DNA of 9,918 nucleotides from Bacteroidales bacterium UBA1216 (GTDB lineage Bacteria > Bacteroidota > Bacteroidia > Bacteroidales > Paludibacteraceae): positions 13,757-23,674 of the forward strand of contig DBXI01000063.1 of the NCBI GenBank assembly GCA_002309255.1. The letters run 5' to 3'. Shown here piece after piece: positions 1 to 6,470 of this stretch. The first letter of the stretch is position 1. Every line of letters begins with the position of its first letter. The notes beneath the pieces are model-generated. The model searched no databases. It was not told the DNA's origin and was given only the letters and a program-made list of their open reading frames with translations. Position numbers and translations under genes: made by a program.

Positions 1-506
1 CCGCCTACGCCTACGTCACCGGCAGGTATATCCTGGTCGGGACCGATGCAGCGCCATAGCTCAAGCATGAACGCCTGGCAGAAACGCATAATCTCGTCGT
101 CGGACTTTCCAACGGGGTCGAAGTCCGAACCACCCTTAGCCCCCCCCATAGGCAGTGTGGTCAGAGCGTTCTTGAAGGTCTGCTCAAAGCCCAAGAACTT
201 AAGCATGGAAGGGGTCACAGCGCGGTGGAAACGCAGTCCGCCTTTATACGGGCCAATTGCCGAGTTGAACTGAACGCGGTAGCCGAGGTTGGTCTGAACC
301 TTACCCTCGTCGTCCACCCATGTTACGCGGAACGTGAAGATGCGATCGGGCTCAACCATGCGCTCGATGATCTGTGCACGTTCGAACTCAGGATGTTGAT
401 TGTAGGTCTCCTCGATAGACTCGAGAACTTCCTGTACAGCCTGTAAGTACTCGGCCTCACCCGGGTGCTTGGCAGCGAGTCGCTGCATAATTTCTTGTGT
501 TTTCAT
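1..506 (-). CDS. gdhA: NADP-type glutamate dehydrogenase, N-terminal part (cut by window edge)
   Basis: Cytoplasmic enzyme of nitrogen assimilation that reductively aminates 2-oxoglutarate to glutamate. The frame starts at ATG 504-506 and gives MKTQEIMQRLAAKHPGEAEY and on, 168 full codons, before running off the left edge; the hexameric family is about 445 residues, so roughly the first third is present. Seen here are the Glu/Phe/Leu/Val dehydrogenase dimerisation-domain signatures: PYKGGLRFH (about residues 86-94), PMGGAKGGSDFDP (119-131) with the catalytic lysine K124, and DVGVGG with the catalytic aspartate D164. These motifs identify the family; use of NADPH is inferred from the small bacterial type. 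It lies 38 nt downstream of the DUF486 gene on the same strand. I see no TAnnTTTG promoter in that gap, so read-through from the operon upstream is possible but unproven. Confidence 0.96.
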   Translation of the reverse strand, partial: MKTQEIMQRLAAKHPGEAEYLQAVQEVLESIEETYNQHPEFERAQIIERMVEPDRIFTFRVTWVDDEGKVQTNLGYRVQFNSAIGPYKGGLRFHRAVTPSMLKFLGFEQTFKNALTTLPMGGAKGGSDFDPVGKSDDEIMRFCQAFMLELWRCIGPDQDIPAGDVGVG

Positions 507-544
507 CTGTTTAAGATTTTTATATGGTTGATAAGATTATATTG

Positions 545-910
545 TTAACTCTTGAATACAAAATATACGGCCAGTATCATGAAGAATGCCGCCGCCATGT
601 GATTCCATCTGAGGTGTGTATGGAATGCGATGGCCGAAAAGGCGATGAACACCGTGAGCGTGATCACTTCCTGCAGGATTTTGAGCTGCATGAGGTTGAA
701 CGGTCCGCCGTTGCCCATGAATCCCATTCGGTTAGCCGGCACCTGCAGGCAGTACTCGAAGAAGGCGATGCCCCAACTGATCATGATAACGGCAATCAGC
801 GGCAAGTGCTGAAACCACTTCATCTCCGCCATCTTCAGGTGCCCGTACCAGGCGAGCGTCATGAAGACGTTGGAGCAGATTAGTAGTAAGATAGTGTATA
901 TGCTTTTCAT
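545..910 (-). CDS. DUF486 (COG3169) DMT-like small membrane protein
   Basis: A 121-residue, very hydrophobic protein with four likely membrane helices (about 4-22, 35-52, 75-96 and 104-119). I recognise it as the DUF486/COG3169 group of small drug/metabolite-transporter-like proteins, from the N-terminal SNVFMTLAWYGHLK pattern and the motif FFEYCLQVPANRMGF in the middle. The family's substrate and role are unknown; the size (about 110-120) is normal for it. Its ATG (908-910) overlaps the TGA of the flavin oxidoreductase gene (907-909) as ATGA, which suggests translational coupling and a shared operon with the two reductases. It could help move a hydrophobic substrate or product of those enzymes, but that is inference from position only. 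Confidence 0.9.
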   Translation of the reverse strand: MKSIYTILLLICSNVFMTLAWYGHLKMAEMKWFQHLPLIAVIMISWGIAFFEYCLQVPANRMGFMGNGGPFNLMQLKILQEVITLTVFIAFSAIAFHTHLRWNHMAAAFFMILAVYFVFKS

Positions 911-2199
911 TTCTTTTGCGCTTCGATACTCTTGTGAGCATTCTGCTCAAGACGTTTGATCTCACGCTGGATGTTGGCGGGAATCTTCTCTCCGTCACGT
1001 TCAACGCACTCGTGGCACTTCATCTCCTTGGAGTACATACGTCCCACACAGTAGTTCGATCGGTTGCAACCTGCGTGATAGTGCGGGTTCGCCTGAACAT
1101 GCTTAACGAAATCCGGATCTTTGATCAGCACATGTGCAAACTGGAAAAGTTCAAAGCCCTCGTCCATGATCTGCTGGCAGTTGTCGCCGGACTGCACACC
1201 ACCTACATAGATCAGCGGTACATCCTTGATCGCCTCCTGGAATCGTTTAGCCTGCGGCATGAAGTACAGCTCTTTGAAAGGTACGGTCGGCGTCATAATA
1301 TCTCCCACGAACGGTATATGCAGCGCGGCTTTGAGCCACCATAGGGTCTTCATCGGCATGTAGTGCGCCAGCGTCTTGATAGGCATCGCACCACCGAGGA
1401 TGGTCATCGGTGAGCGGCTGACCGTACCGCCGGACAGTACGATACCGTGCACCTTGTGCTTGGCGATCTCCTTGGCGATACGGATACCTTCCTCGATATC
1501 CGATCCGCCCCAGCAGTCGTCCCACATGTTCGTCTTCACCACGACAGCCATGTCTTCCTTGGCATGCAGCATCACCTCATCGAGCACCTCGTTGAGGAAG
1601 CGGACGCGGTTCTCAAAGCAGCCGCCGTACTCATCGTGCCGATGGTTGGTGCGCGGGCTGATGAACTGCGAGATCAGATAGGCGTGACCGGCATGTATCT
1701 CCACGCAGTCGAATCCCGCCTCGCGACAGAAATCAACCGCCTCGCCGAATTTCTTGACCATAGCCTTGATCTCGCTCACCTTCATCCGGCGATGGATGGT
1801 GGGGCTATACAGGTTGAAGCCATTGGAGGCGCTGAGCGGCATGCAATGGCAGGTGGAGAAGTGCGTCATGTTACCGCAGTGACCGAGCTGGATGCTGGCT
1901 TTTGCTCCCTCGGCGTGAATAGCGTCAGTCAGGCGCTTCAAGCCCTGCAGAGCCTCGGGGCGGACATAGAGCTGTCCATCGAACGACACGCCGCTCAGAT
2001 CAACGGCGCAGTAGGCAATAGTAGTCATACCAACTCCGCCGTGAGCCACACTCACGTGGTAGTCATGTAGCATCTGCGACGGCACATTGCCTGTACACAT
2101 ATTCTCAAAGGCTGCGGAACGAATGAACCTGTTCCGCAGCGTAATAGGGCCTAATTGATAAGGAGTAAAAAGTTTATTTTCCATTTGGATATTTGCCAT
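907..2199 (-). CDS. Old Yellow Enzyme family NADH:flavin oxidoreductase (2,4-dienoyl-CoA reductase-like barrel)
   Basis: A 430-residue protein with the FMN-binding TIM-barrel of the OYE family: FTPYQLGPITLRNRFIRSA (11-29) at the N-terminus, QLGHCG (104-109), active-site HAGHAYLISQFISP (169-182) with H169, H172 and Y174, ENRVRF (196-201), YVGGVQSG (331-338) at the FMN phosphate and a closing LIKDPDF (358-364). The pyridine-nucleotide domain that follows the barrel in full-length dienoyl-CoA reductases is absent. After the barrel there is a cysteine cluster, C378, C384, C395 and C398, resembling the family's [4Fe-4S] site, but the expected second cysteine is serine (S381). Family members reduce activated C=C bonds, including 3-oxo-delta4 steroids and bile acids. 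The start at 2199 is 16 nt after the steroid-reductase-like gene, and the next gene overlaps by 4 nt. Substrate is not determined by the sequence; a steroid or bile-acid enone is the favoured guess. Confidence 0.93.
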   Translation of the reverse strand: MANIQMENKLFTPYQLGPITLRNRFIRSAAFENMCTGNVPSQMLHDYHVSVAHGGVGMTTIAYCAVDLSGVSFDGQLYVRPEALQGLKRLTDAIHAEGAKASIQLGHCGNMTHFSTCHCMPLSASNGFNLYSPTIHRRMKVSEIKAMVKKFGEAVDFCREAGFDCVEIHAGHAYLISQFISPRTNHRHDEYGGCFENRVRFLNEVLDEVMLHAKEDMAVVVKTNMWDDCWGGSDIEEGIRIAKEIAKHKVHGIVLSGGTVSRSPMTILGGAMPIKTLAHYMPMKTLWWLKAALHIPFVGDIMTPTVPFKELYFMPQAKRFQEAIKDVPLIYVGGVQSGDNCQQIMDEGFELFQFAHVLIKDPDFVKHVQANPHYHAGCNRSNYCVGRMYSKEMKCHECVERDGEKIPANIQREIKRLEQNAHKSIEAQKK

Positions 2200-2215
2200 T
2201 TGGGCATTCTGTTGT

Positions 2216-2998
2216 TTAGTAGATAAATGGAATTATTCGTTTCAGTTTCTTGCGATCGAACTCATCGGGGAACTCTTTCTCGTATCGCAGATAAATGGAG
2301 TTGGCACGCGGCACAAGATTGCAGCAGCTGAACCAGAAGAACAGCACGCCAGCCCACGACCAGGTCAGGATAGCAAATCCCAGCCACTCGGTAATCTCTC
2401 CGAAGTAATTGGCCGATGTAACGTACTTGTACATTCCCAGCTTGGGCAGGTAGTGATTGGTGTCACCGGGCTTGCGCAGGTGGCGGATCACATGGTCAGA
2501 ATGCAGGTTGATGATGAATCCAGCGATGAAGACAACCGTACCGATGATGAAACGCGGATCCAGCACCCAGTCGGTGGGATACGGATTATAAACCGGCGCA
2601 ATATGGAAGAGCCAGTAGCCCTGAATATAGCCGTTGATCAAGTTCCATAGCACGGACAAGCCCATGATAATGATAGGCATCTTGCTGTTGCCGCGCATCA
2701 GGAAGGGGAAGATGAACGAGCGCTGGAAGTAGTGCATCTGGAAGATCAGGAAGAACAGCAGATACGGAACCTTTCCGCGCACCGGCGATACCCCCCACAA
2801 GTACAGCATCACGATGAATACCGGCATTTCCATCAGGAACCAGCCTACCTTGTTGTTGATAGCAGGCCCCCATTTGTCAGTACGCATCTTGCCATAGCCT
2901 GCATCCACGAAATACAGCGCCACGAACACGATGAAGCCCACCAGCGCCATAACAAACAAGAAATCGTTAAAGAACTCTACAGAGTTGAGATGTGTCAT
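2216..2998 (-). CDS. Steroid 5-alpha-reductase (3-oxo-5-alpha-steroid 4-dehydrogenase) family membrane protein
   Basis: A 260-residue integral membrane protein with about seven hydrophobic helices, close to the 254-259 residues of human SRD5A1/2. The C-terminal steroid-reductase domain is clear: NLHSD (164-168), LRKPG (174-178), MYKYVTSANYFGEITEW (189-205), LVPRA (228-232) and the terminal IIPFIY. By eye, residues known in SRD5A2 align: E57 in WFLMEMP, the catalytic tyrosine as Y90 in HYFQRSF, N164/D168/R175 and N197/E201 for NADPH. The HHH stretch before the last conserved Tyr of the human enzymes is replaced by S-I-Y (234-236). The family reduces the C4-C5 double bond of 3-oxo-delta4 steroids with NADPH. 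It is first in an operon with an OYE-type reductase and DUF486. The bacterial substrate (bile acid, sterol, host steroid or another enone) cannot be told from sequence. Confidence 0.92.
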   Translation of the reverse strand: MTHLNSVEFFNDFLFVMALVGFIVFVALYFVDAGYGKMRTDKWGPAINNKVGWFLMEMPVFIVMLYLWGVSPVRGKVPYLLFFLIFQMHYFQRSFIFPFLMRGNSKMPIIIMGLSVLWNLINGYIQGYWLFHIAPVYNPYPTDWVLDPRFIIGTVVFIAGFIINLHSDHVIRHLRKPGDTNHYLPKLGMYKYVTSANYFGEITEWLGFAILTWSWAGVLFFWFSCCNLVPRANSIYLRYEKEFPDEFDRKKLKRIIPFIY

Positions 2999-3088
2999 AT
3001 TTTTATTTGTTCATTTATTCATTTACCATTTGTTTATCTATTTACTCACTCGTATCATTTGAGCCTATACAAGCAGTAAACAAGTGTA
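2999..3088 (-). other. AT-rich leader with a chain of four minimal ORFs
   Basis: Probable 5' untranslated region of the steroid-reductase operon. Read on the minus strand it holds four very short ATG frames: 3038-3058 (MIRVSK), 3015-3029 (MVNE), 3011-3022 (MNK) and 3003-3014 (MNK). The second and third overlap, the third and fourth join as ATGA, and the last stop lies 4 nt before the gene's ATG. The AAATG-rich composition could produce this by chance. Confidence 0.35.
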
Positions 3089-3119
3089 CAAAGTTACAAC
3101 AATATTTTGATATTTGCAA
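3089..3119 (-). promoter_or_regulatory. Bacteroidetes-type promoter of the reductase operon
   Basis: On the minus strand TTGC (3116-3119) is followed after 19 bp by TAACTTTG (3089-3096), an exact match to the sigma-ABfr consensus TTG-N19-21-TAnnTTTG. Transcription would start near 3083-3085, about 85 nt before the steroid-reductase ATG. It begins only 16 bp past the stop of the DMT transporter gene, so the operon is separately expressed even though both genes share a strand. Confidence 0.8.
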
Positions 3120-3134
3120 GAGGCGGGTGCATAA

Positions 3135-4088
3135 TTATTGCTTAATGCGGGGTTTTTCTTGTTTTTGACAAACAAACAAGCCAATAACGATAAGTGCAAT
3201 CCCTATCCATTTGCCTAAAGGCAACTGCTCTCCGAAGAACACGAGCATGATCAGTGCGGTGAAGATCGGCCGTGCATTGTTGAACGCATTGGCCTCTGTC
3301 ACACCTATTCGGCGCACCGTGTAGCAGAACAGCACGAACGCCACAATCGACGAGAATACAGCCAGATAGCCAATCGAATAGACCGTTTCCATCGCCAGCG
3401 GTGACAGCAACAATCCCTCCGTCAAACAGGCCTTTCCCTCGACTATGCCCCACAGCGGATAGAAGAAGAACAATGATATCACTTGTTCATAAAAGATGAT
3501 GGACAACGGAGAGTAACGCTCAGGTATCTTCTTTAGTACGATTGTATAGATCACCGCTGAGCATACCGCCATAAACGCCAAGGGGATACCGATGGGGTTG
3601 CCCAATTCGAAGTTCTGCGAACCTAGCAGCACCAGCATGAACATGCCTACTGAAGAGATCAGTATACCTACTATGTTATTGCGCGTTACGCGCTCGTGCA
3701 GGATGAGCAACGCCAGCCACGGGGCTATCAGCGGCGCAGTGGACAGGAGCGCTTCGGCTATCGTGGGCGATGACAGCGAACGATAACAGAACGTCTCAAA
3801 GATGAAATACAACACCGGCTGCATCACGCCGGCAAGCAGGAACAACGGCATATCTTTCCACGTTATCAGCTGCAACGACAATTCTGACCGCTGGCTGCTG
3901 ACCGTTGACTTCTGAATACTGTTCACCACCACCCCAACGCACAGCATCAGCACGATGGCTATCGTGAAACGAATAACGATCAGCGTGAACGGACGAACAT
4001 ACGACAGCGAGTGCTGGACGGCAATTCCCGACCCTGCCCAGATCAACATCGCCAAAATGACGGCTATATACGGTGCGATTTTCCTCAT
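3135..4088 (-). CDS. DMT superfamily transporter, two EamA domains
   Basis: A 317-residue membrane protein with ten predicted helices in two EamA repeats (about 6-155 and 166-307), the usual size for the drug/metabolite transporter family, including RhaT/YdcZ-like and amino-acid or metabolite exporters. Typical signs are the N-terminal IWAGSGIAVQ motif in helix 1, ETFCYRSLSSPTIAEALLSTAPLIA-like sequence in the first repeat, and LFCYTVRRIGVTEANAF followed by ARPIFTALIML in the second. The two halves are connected by a charged segment, and the C-terminus is a short basic tail (QKQEKPRIKQ). Substrate and direction cannot be told. It starts at ATG 4086-4088, just inside its own promoter at 4106-4136, and is divergent from glyA. 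There is no clear terminator between it and the operon below. Confidence 0.93.
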   Translation of the reverse strand: MRKIAPYIAVILAMLIWAGSGIAVQHSLSYVRPFTLIVIRFTIAIVLMLCVGVVVNSIQKSTVSSQRSELSLQLITWKDMPLFLLAGVMQPVLYFIFETFCYRSLSSPTIAEALLSTAPLIAPWLALLILHERVTRNNIVGILISSVGMFMLVLLGSQNFELGNPIGIPLAFMAVCSAVIYTIVLKKIPERYSPLSIIFYEQVISLFFFYPLWGIVEGKACLTEGLLLSPLAMETVYSIGYLAVFSSIVAFVLFCYTVRRIGVTEANAFNNARPIFTALIMLVFFGEQLPLGKWIGIALIVIGLFVCQKQEKPRIKQ

Positions 4089-4105
4089 ATTTCAAAAAAA
4101 ACGTA

Positions 4106-4136
4106 CAAAGTTACGGAAAAATTTGCAAATATGCAA
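4106..4136 (-). promoter_or_regulatory. Promoter of the DMT transporter gene (minus strand)
   Basis: Minus-strand TTGC (4133-4136), 19 bp spacer, TAACTTTG (4106-4113), matching the Bacteroidetes consensus. The start point would be about 4100, giving a leader of some 12 nt only. It overlaps the glyA promoter across 4123-4136. Confidence 0.78.
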
Positions 4137-4153
4137 AAAATTGTGTAACTTTG
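4123..4153 (+). promoter_or_regulatory. Promoter of glyA (plus strand)
   Basis: Plus-strand TTGC (4123-4126), 19 bp spacer, TAACTTTG (4146-4153). Predicted start near 4158, leader about 60 nt. The leader holds an exact 11-bp direct repeat AATCTTCAAAT (4181-4191 and 4204-4214), the second copy ending 3 nt before the ATG; there is no purine-rich Shine-Dalgarno. Confidence 0.8.
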
Positions 4154-4217
4154 CATGTTTTTTCTTAAAGTTAGCAACACAATCTTCAAATTGTAAATAT
4201 TCAAATCTTCAAATCAT

Positions 4218-5495
4218 ATGCGAGACACACAATTATTTGACTTGATCCTTCTGGAGCGCGATCGTCAGACCAAAGGAATTGAACTTATTGCCAGTGAGAA
4301 CTACGTATCCGACCAAGTACTGGAGGCCATGGGCAGTGTACTAACGAACAAGTATGCTGAGGGGTATCCGTCTCATCGCTACTATGGCGGTTGCGAAGTG
4401 GTTGATGAAGTGGAAGAACTCGCCCGTCTGCGCCTGAAGCGGCTTTACGACGCAGCCTACGTGAACGTGCAGCCGCACTCCGGCGCACAGGCGAACATGG
4501 CAGTGTTCATGGCGTGCCTCAAGCCCGGCGATACATTCATGGGACTCAACCTCAGCCACGGCGGACATCTCAGCCACGGTTCGGCAGTTAACTTCAGCGG
4601 ATTGATCTTCAACGCCATCGGCTATGATCTGGATCAAGCCACCGGTCTTGTCGATTACGAGGACCTTGAGCGTAAGGCACGCGAGCACAAGCCCAAGCTC
4701 ATTATCGCCGGCGCATCAGCCTACAGCCGCGAGTGGGATTATGAGCGCATACGTAAGGTGGCGGACGAGATAGGTGCTATCTTCATGGTGGACATGGCGC
4801 ACCCTGCCGGACTGATTGCCGCAGGGTTGTTGAAGAACCCGCTGCGCTACGCACATATCGTCACCAGCACCACGCACAAGACCCTGCGCGGACCGCGTGG
4901 TGGCATCATCCTGATGGGTGAGGATTTCCCCAACCCGTGGGGCAAAACTACGCCTAAGGGTGAGATCAAGATGATGAGTGCCCTACTCGACTCGGCGGTG
5001 TTCCCCGGCACTCAAGGAGGCCCGTTGGAGCACGTCATTGCCGCCAAAGCTGTGGCTTTCGGCGAGGCGCTGCAACCGGAGTTCAAGACCTATCAGCAAC
5101 AGGTGAAGATCAACGCCTCGGTCATGGCGCAGGCGTTTGTTGACAAGGGATACAAGGTTATCTCCGGCGGCACGGACAACCACTCGATGCTCGTTGATCT
5201 GCGTACCAAGTACCCCGACCTCACCGGCAAGAAAGCCGAGCAGGCACTCGTTTCAGCCGACATCACCACCAACAAGAACATGGTGCCTTTCGACAGCCGC
5301 TCTGCATTCCAGACATCGGGACTGCGCTTCGGCACACCGGCTATCACTACCCGTGGCTTGAAGGACGACCGTATGCCGTGGATCGTAGAGCTGATCGACC
5401 GCGTACTGCTCACCCCCGATGACGAGCAGGTCATCGCCTCCGTCCGCTCCGAGGTCAACGCCGAGATGGTGAAGTATCCACTGTTTGCATGGTAA
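4218..5495 (+). CDS. glyA: Serine hydroxymethyltransferase
   Basis: Cytosolic PLP enzyme that converts serine and tetrahydrofolate to glycine and 5,10-methylene-THF, the main source of one-carbon units. The 425 residues cover the full fold: IELIASENYVS (21-31), NKYAEGYPSHRYYGG (44-58), QPHSGAQAN (85-93), NLSHGGHLSHG (111-121), VDMAHPAGLIAAG (191-203) with D192 and H195 near the cofactor, and VTSTTHKTLRGPRGG (215-229) with K221 as the PLP Schiff-base lysine. The segment PWGKTTPKGEIKMMSA (about 239-254) between the lysine and FPGTQGGP is an insertion I associate with Bacteroidetes SHMTs. The ATG at 4218 is the first in frame and matches the family N-terminus. It is monocistronic: own promoter, own terminator. 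Confidence 0.98.
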   Translation: MRDTQLFDLILLERDRQTKGIELIASENYVSDQVLEAMGSVLTNKYAEGYPSHRYYGGCEVVDEVEELARLRLKRLYDAAYVNVQPHSGAQANMAVFMACLKPGDTFMGLNLSHGGHLSHGSAVNFSGLIFNAIGYDLDQATGLVDYEDLERKAREHKPKLIIAGASAYSREWDYERIRKVADEIGAIFMVDMAHPAGLIAAGLLKNPLRYAHIVTSTTHKTLRGPRGGIILMGEDFPNPWGKTTPKGEIKMMSALLDSAVFPGTQGGPLEHVIAAKAVAFGEALQPEFKTYQQQVKINASVMAQAFVDKGYKVISGGTDNHSMLVDLRTKYPDLTGKKAEQALVSADITTNKNMVPFDSRSAFQTSGLRFGTPAITTRGLKDDRMPWIVELIDRVLLTPDDEQVIASVRSEVNAEMVKYPLFAW

Positions 5496-5516
5496 CAATC
5501 TTTCCTTGCCTATACA

Positions 5517-5550
5517 CGAGCAGGCTCAATTCGGCCTGCTCGTTTTTTTT
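5517..5550 (+). terminator. Intrinsic terminator of glyA
   Basis: Perfect 9-bp stem CGAGCAGGC (5517-5525) / GCCTGCTCG (5534-5542), 8-nt loop, followed by eight T (5543-5550), 21 nt after the glyA stop. The minus strand has no U tract behind the stem, so it works in one direction only. Confidence 0.92.
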
Positions 5551-5602
5551 CGCATCAAATGTCAAAGATCGCTTCGTCGGATTCTTTTTGACCTGCGGTT
5601 GA

Positions 5603-5622
5603 CGCGCTCAAAAATGAGCGCG
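5603..5622. other. Perfect 8-bp hairpin between glyA and the sigma-like gene
   Basis: CGCGCTCA (5603-5610), loop AAAA, TGAGCGCG (5615-5622). It lies between the convergent ends of glyA and the sigma-like gene. No T run follows on either strand, so it is at best a weak terminator or a 3'-end stabilising stem for the minus-strand transcript. Nothing else is recognisable in 5551-5709. Confidence 0.5.
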
Positions 5623-5709
5623 AAGTGCACGATATACAGCGGTCAGCCAAGAGCAGGTTGTTAAGCCGCCCGACGATTTACGGCTTTCAGAAGGCCCTCT
5701 ATATAGTAG

Positions 5710-6213
5710 TCATTTTGCTATAAGCTTCAATCGCTTGATTGCGCGATCAAGTGTCTGACTGACAGCTGATTGAGAAATTTTTAGCTTGTTAGAAATTTCG
5801 CACTCATTGAGGCCTTGACAGTACAGCCTGAGTATCTTGCAGGCGCGTTTGTGGTTACGTTCTTCGGGTTGCGGATGGCTTACGTAATAGCGCAGAAGCC
5901 TGTCCACACGCCTTCCAACTTGTTCGCGGTACGCCAGTTCGCATTCATCAGGGCGGTCGAAGTGCTCAACCATTGTCGTGTTATCGCAAGCTATAAGCGG
6001 GTCTTCATGCTTATCGCGGCGTTTGGATAGTCTCTTGTAAAACTCTACAAAAGAGCTCACAAAATCCCGTATCTCGGTCTGCAGCGAATACTCATACAGG
6101 GCGATGTAGGTGTCGTGGAGGAGATCGTCATCGTAGATGTGCTGATGGCGCAGTACCTTGAGGATGTTGGGTTCGTACTGCAGGTATGTTTGGCTGAATT
6201 GTTCTTGGGTCAT
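5710..6213 (-). CDS. Sigma-70/HTH-like regulator, Bacteroidales-specific type
   Basis: A 167-residue acidic-then-basic protein. The N-terminal third (8-60) with DDDLLHDTYIALYEY (28-42) resembles sigma region 2 of ECF factors in its helix pattern (the usual D-x-h-Q-E-h-F motif reads DLLHDTYIALY). A charged linker (61-95) is followed by a C-terminal helix-turn-helix: GLNECEISNKLKISQSAVSQ (134-153) and TLDRAIKRLK, as in sigma region 4.2. The segment HPQPEERNHKRACKILRLY (113-131) is highly basic. I associate this arrangement with uncharacterised Bacteroidales proteins; whether it binds RNA polymerase or acts as a plain DNA-binding protein is unknown. No anti-sigma gene is adjacent. The ATG (6211-6213) is 5 nt after the stop (6219-6221) of an open frame that continues from the small ORF upstream, so it probably is the last gene of the 6841-5710 unit. 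Confidence 0.72.
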   Translation of the reverse strand: MTQEQFSQTYLQYEPNILKVLRHQHIYDDDLLHDTYIALYEYSLQTEIRDFVSSFVEFYKRLSKRRDKHEDPLIACDNTTMVEHFDRPDECELAYREQVGRRVDRLLRYYVSHPQPEERNHKRACKILRLYCQGLNECEISNKLKISQSAVSQTLDRAIKRLKLIAK

Positions 6214-6374
6214 GTGTTTTAGTTATTTAGGGCGGGCTCTTCGCGTTCGGCAAGCAGGTCGCACAGATTGCGCTTGCGCAATATAGGCGACGGCTGCCTC
6301 CGCTTCTCCCCAACACAACATTGCAAGTTGCGTCGGGGCCCCCGAAAAGCCCTGAAATAGACAAAATAGATGGA
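6214..6374 (-). other. GC-rich spacer, open in all three minus frames, with palindromes
   Basis: Between the small ORF and the sigma-like gene. No minus frame has a stop across most of the segment. One continues the small ORF past its TAG and ends at TAA 6219-6221 with LRKRNLCDLLAEREEPALNN. Another contains an ATG frame starting MLCWGEAEAAVAYIAQAQ. Structure: ATTGCGC/GCGCAAT (6267-6282, loop TT); CTGCCTCC (6294-6301) pairing with GGAGGCAG (6387-6394); a GGGGCCCC core near 6337-6344. Either a structured RNA or a decayed or recoded gene part. I cannot say which. Confidence 0.4.
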
Positions 6375-6470
6375 CTAAAGCTCGGAGGAGGCAGGGTGAA
6401 ACCTCGTTAAAGCCTCGTAAAAGTCGGACGAAAAGTTGTTTTTGAGGTGGTTAAAGAGGTCTTGGATCAT
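6375..6470 (-). CDS. Small ORF of 31 codons, coupled by ATGA to the gene upstream
   Basis: Reads MIQDLFNHLKNNFSSDFYEA, then LTRFHPASSEL and TAG. Its ATG (6468-6470) overlaps the TGA (6467-6469) of the 125-residue gene, the usual sign of translational coupling, and its composition looks like protein (amphipathic helix MIQDLFNHLKNNF, aromatic-rich middle). No domain is recognisable. The same frame stays open for another 51 codons after the amber stop, to TAA at 6219-6221, 5 nt before the sigma-like gene. So it may be a real microprotein, a truncated gene, or the front half of a longer protein read through the TAG. Too short for standard gene finders. Confidence 0.5.
   Translation of the reverse strand: MIQDLFNHLKNNFSSDFYEALTRFHPASSEL

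Noticed and set aside
507..544. Separate promoter for gdhA
   Set aside because: No TAnnTTTG box in the 38-nt gap; only a near match TATTTTG at the end of the DUF486 gene.
1447..2070. Long plus-strand open frame (207 codons) opposite the OYE gene
   Set aside because: Antisense of a clearly conserved enzyme in GC-rich DNA; its sequence shows no domain and no promoter is found in front.
5093..5498. Minus-strand open frames opposite the end of glyA
   Set aside because: Antisense shadows of the conserved SHMT C-terminus.
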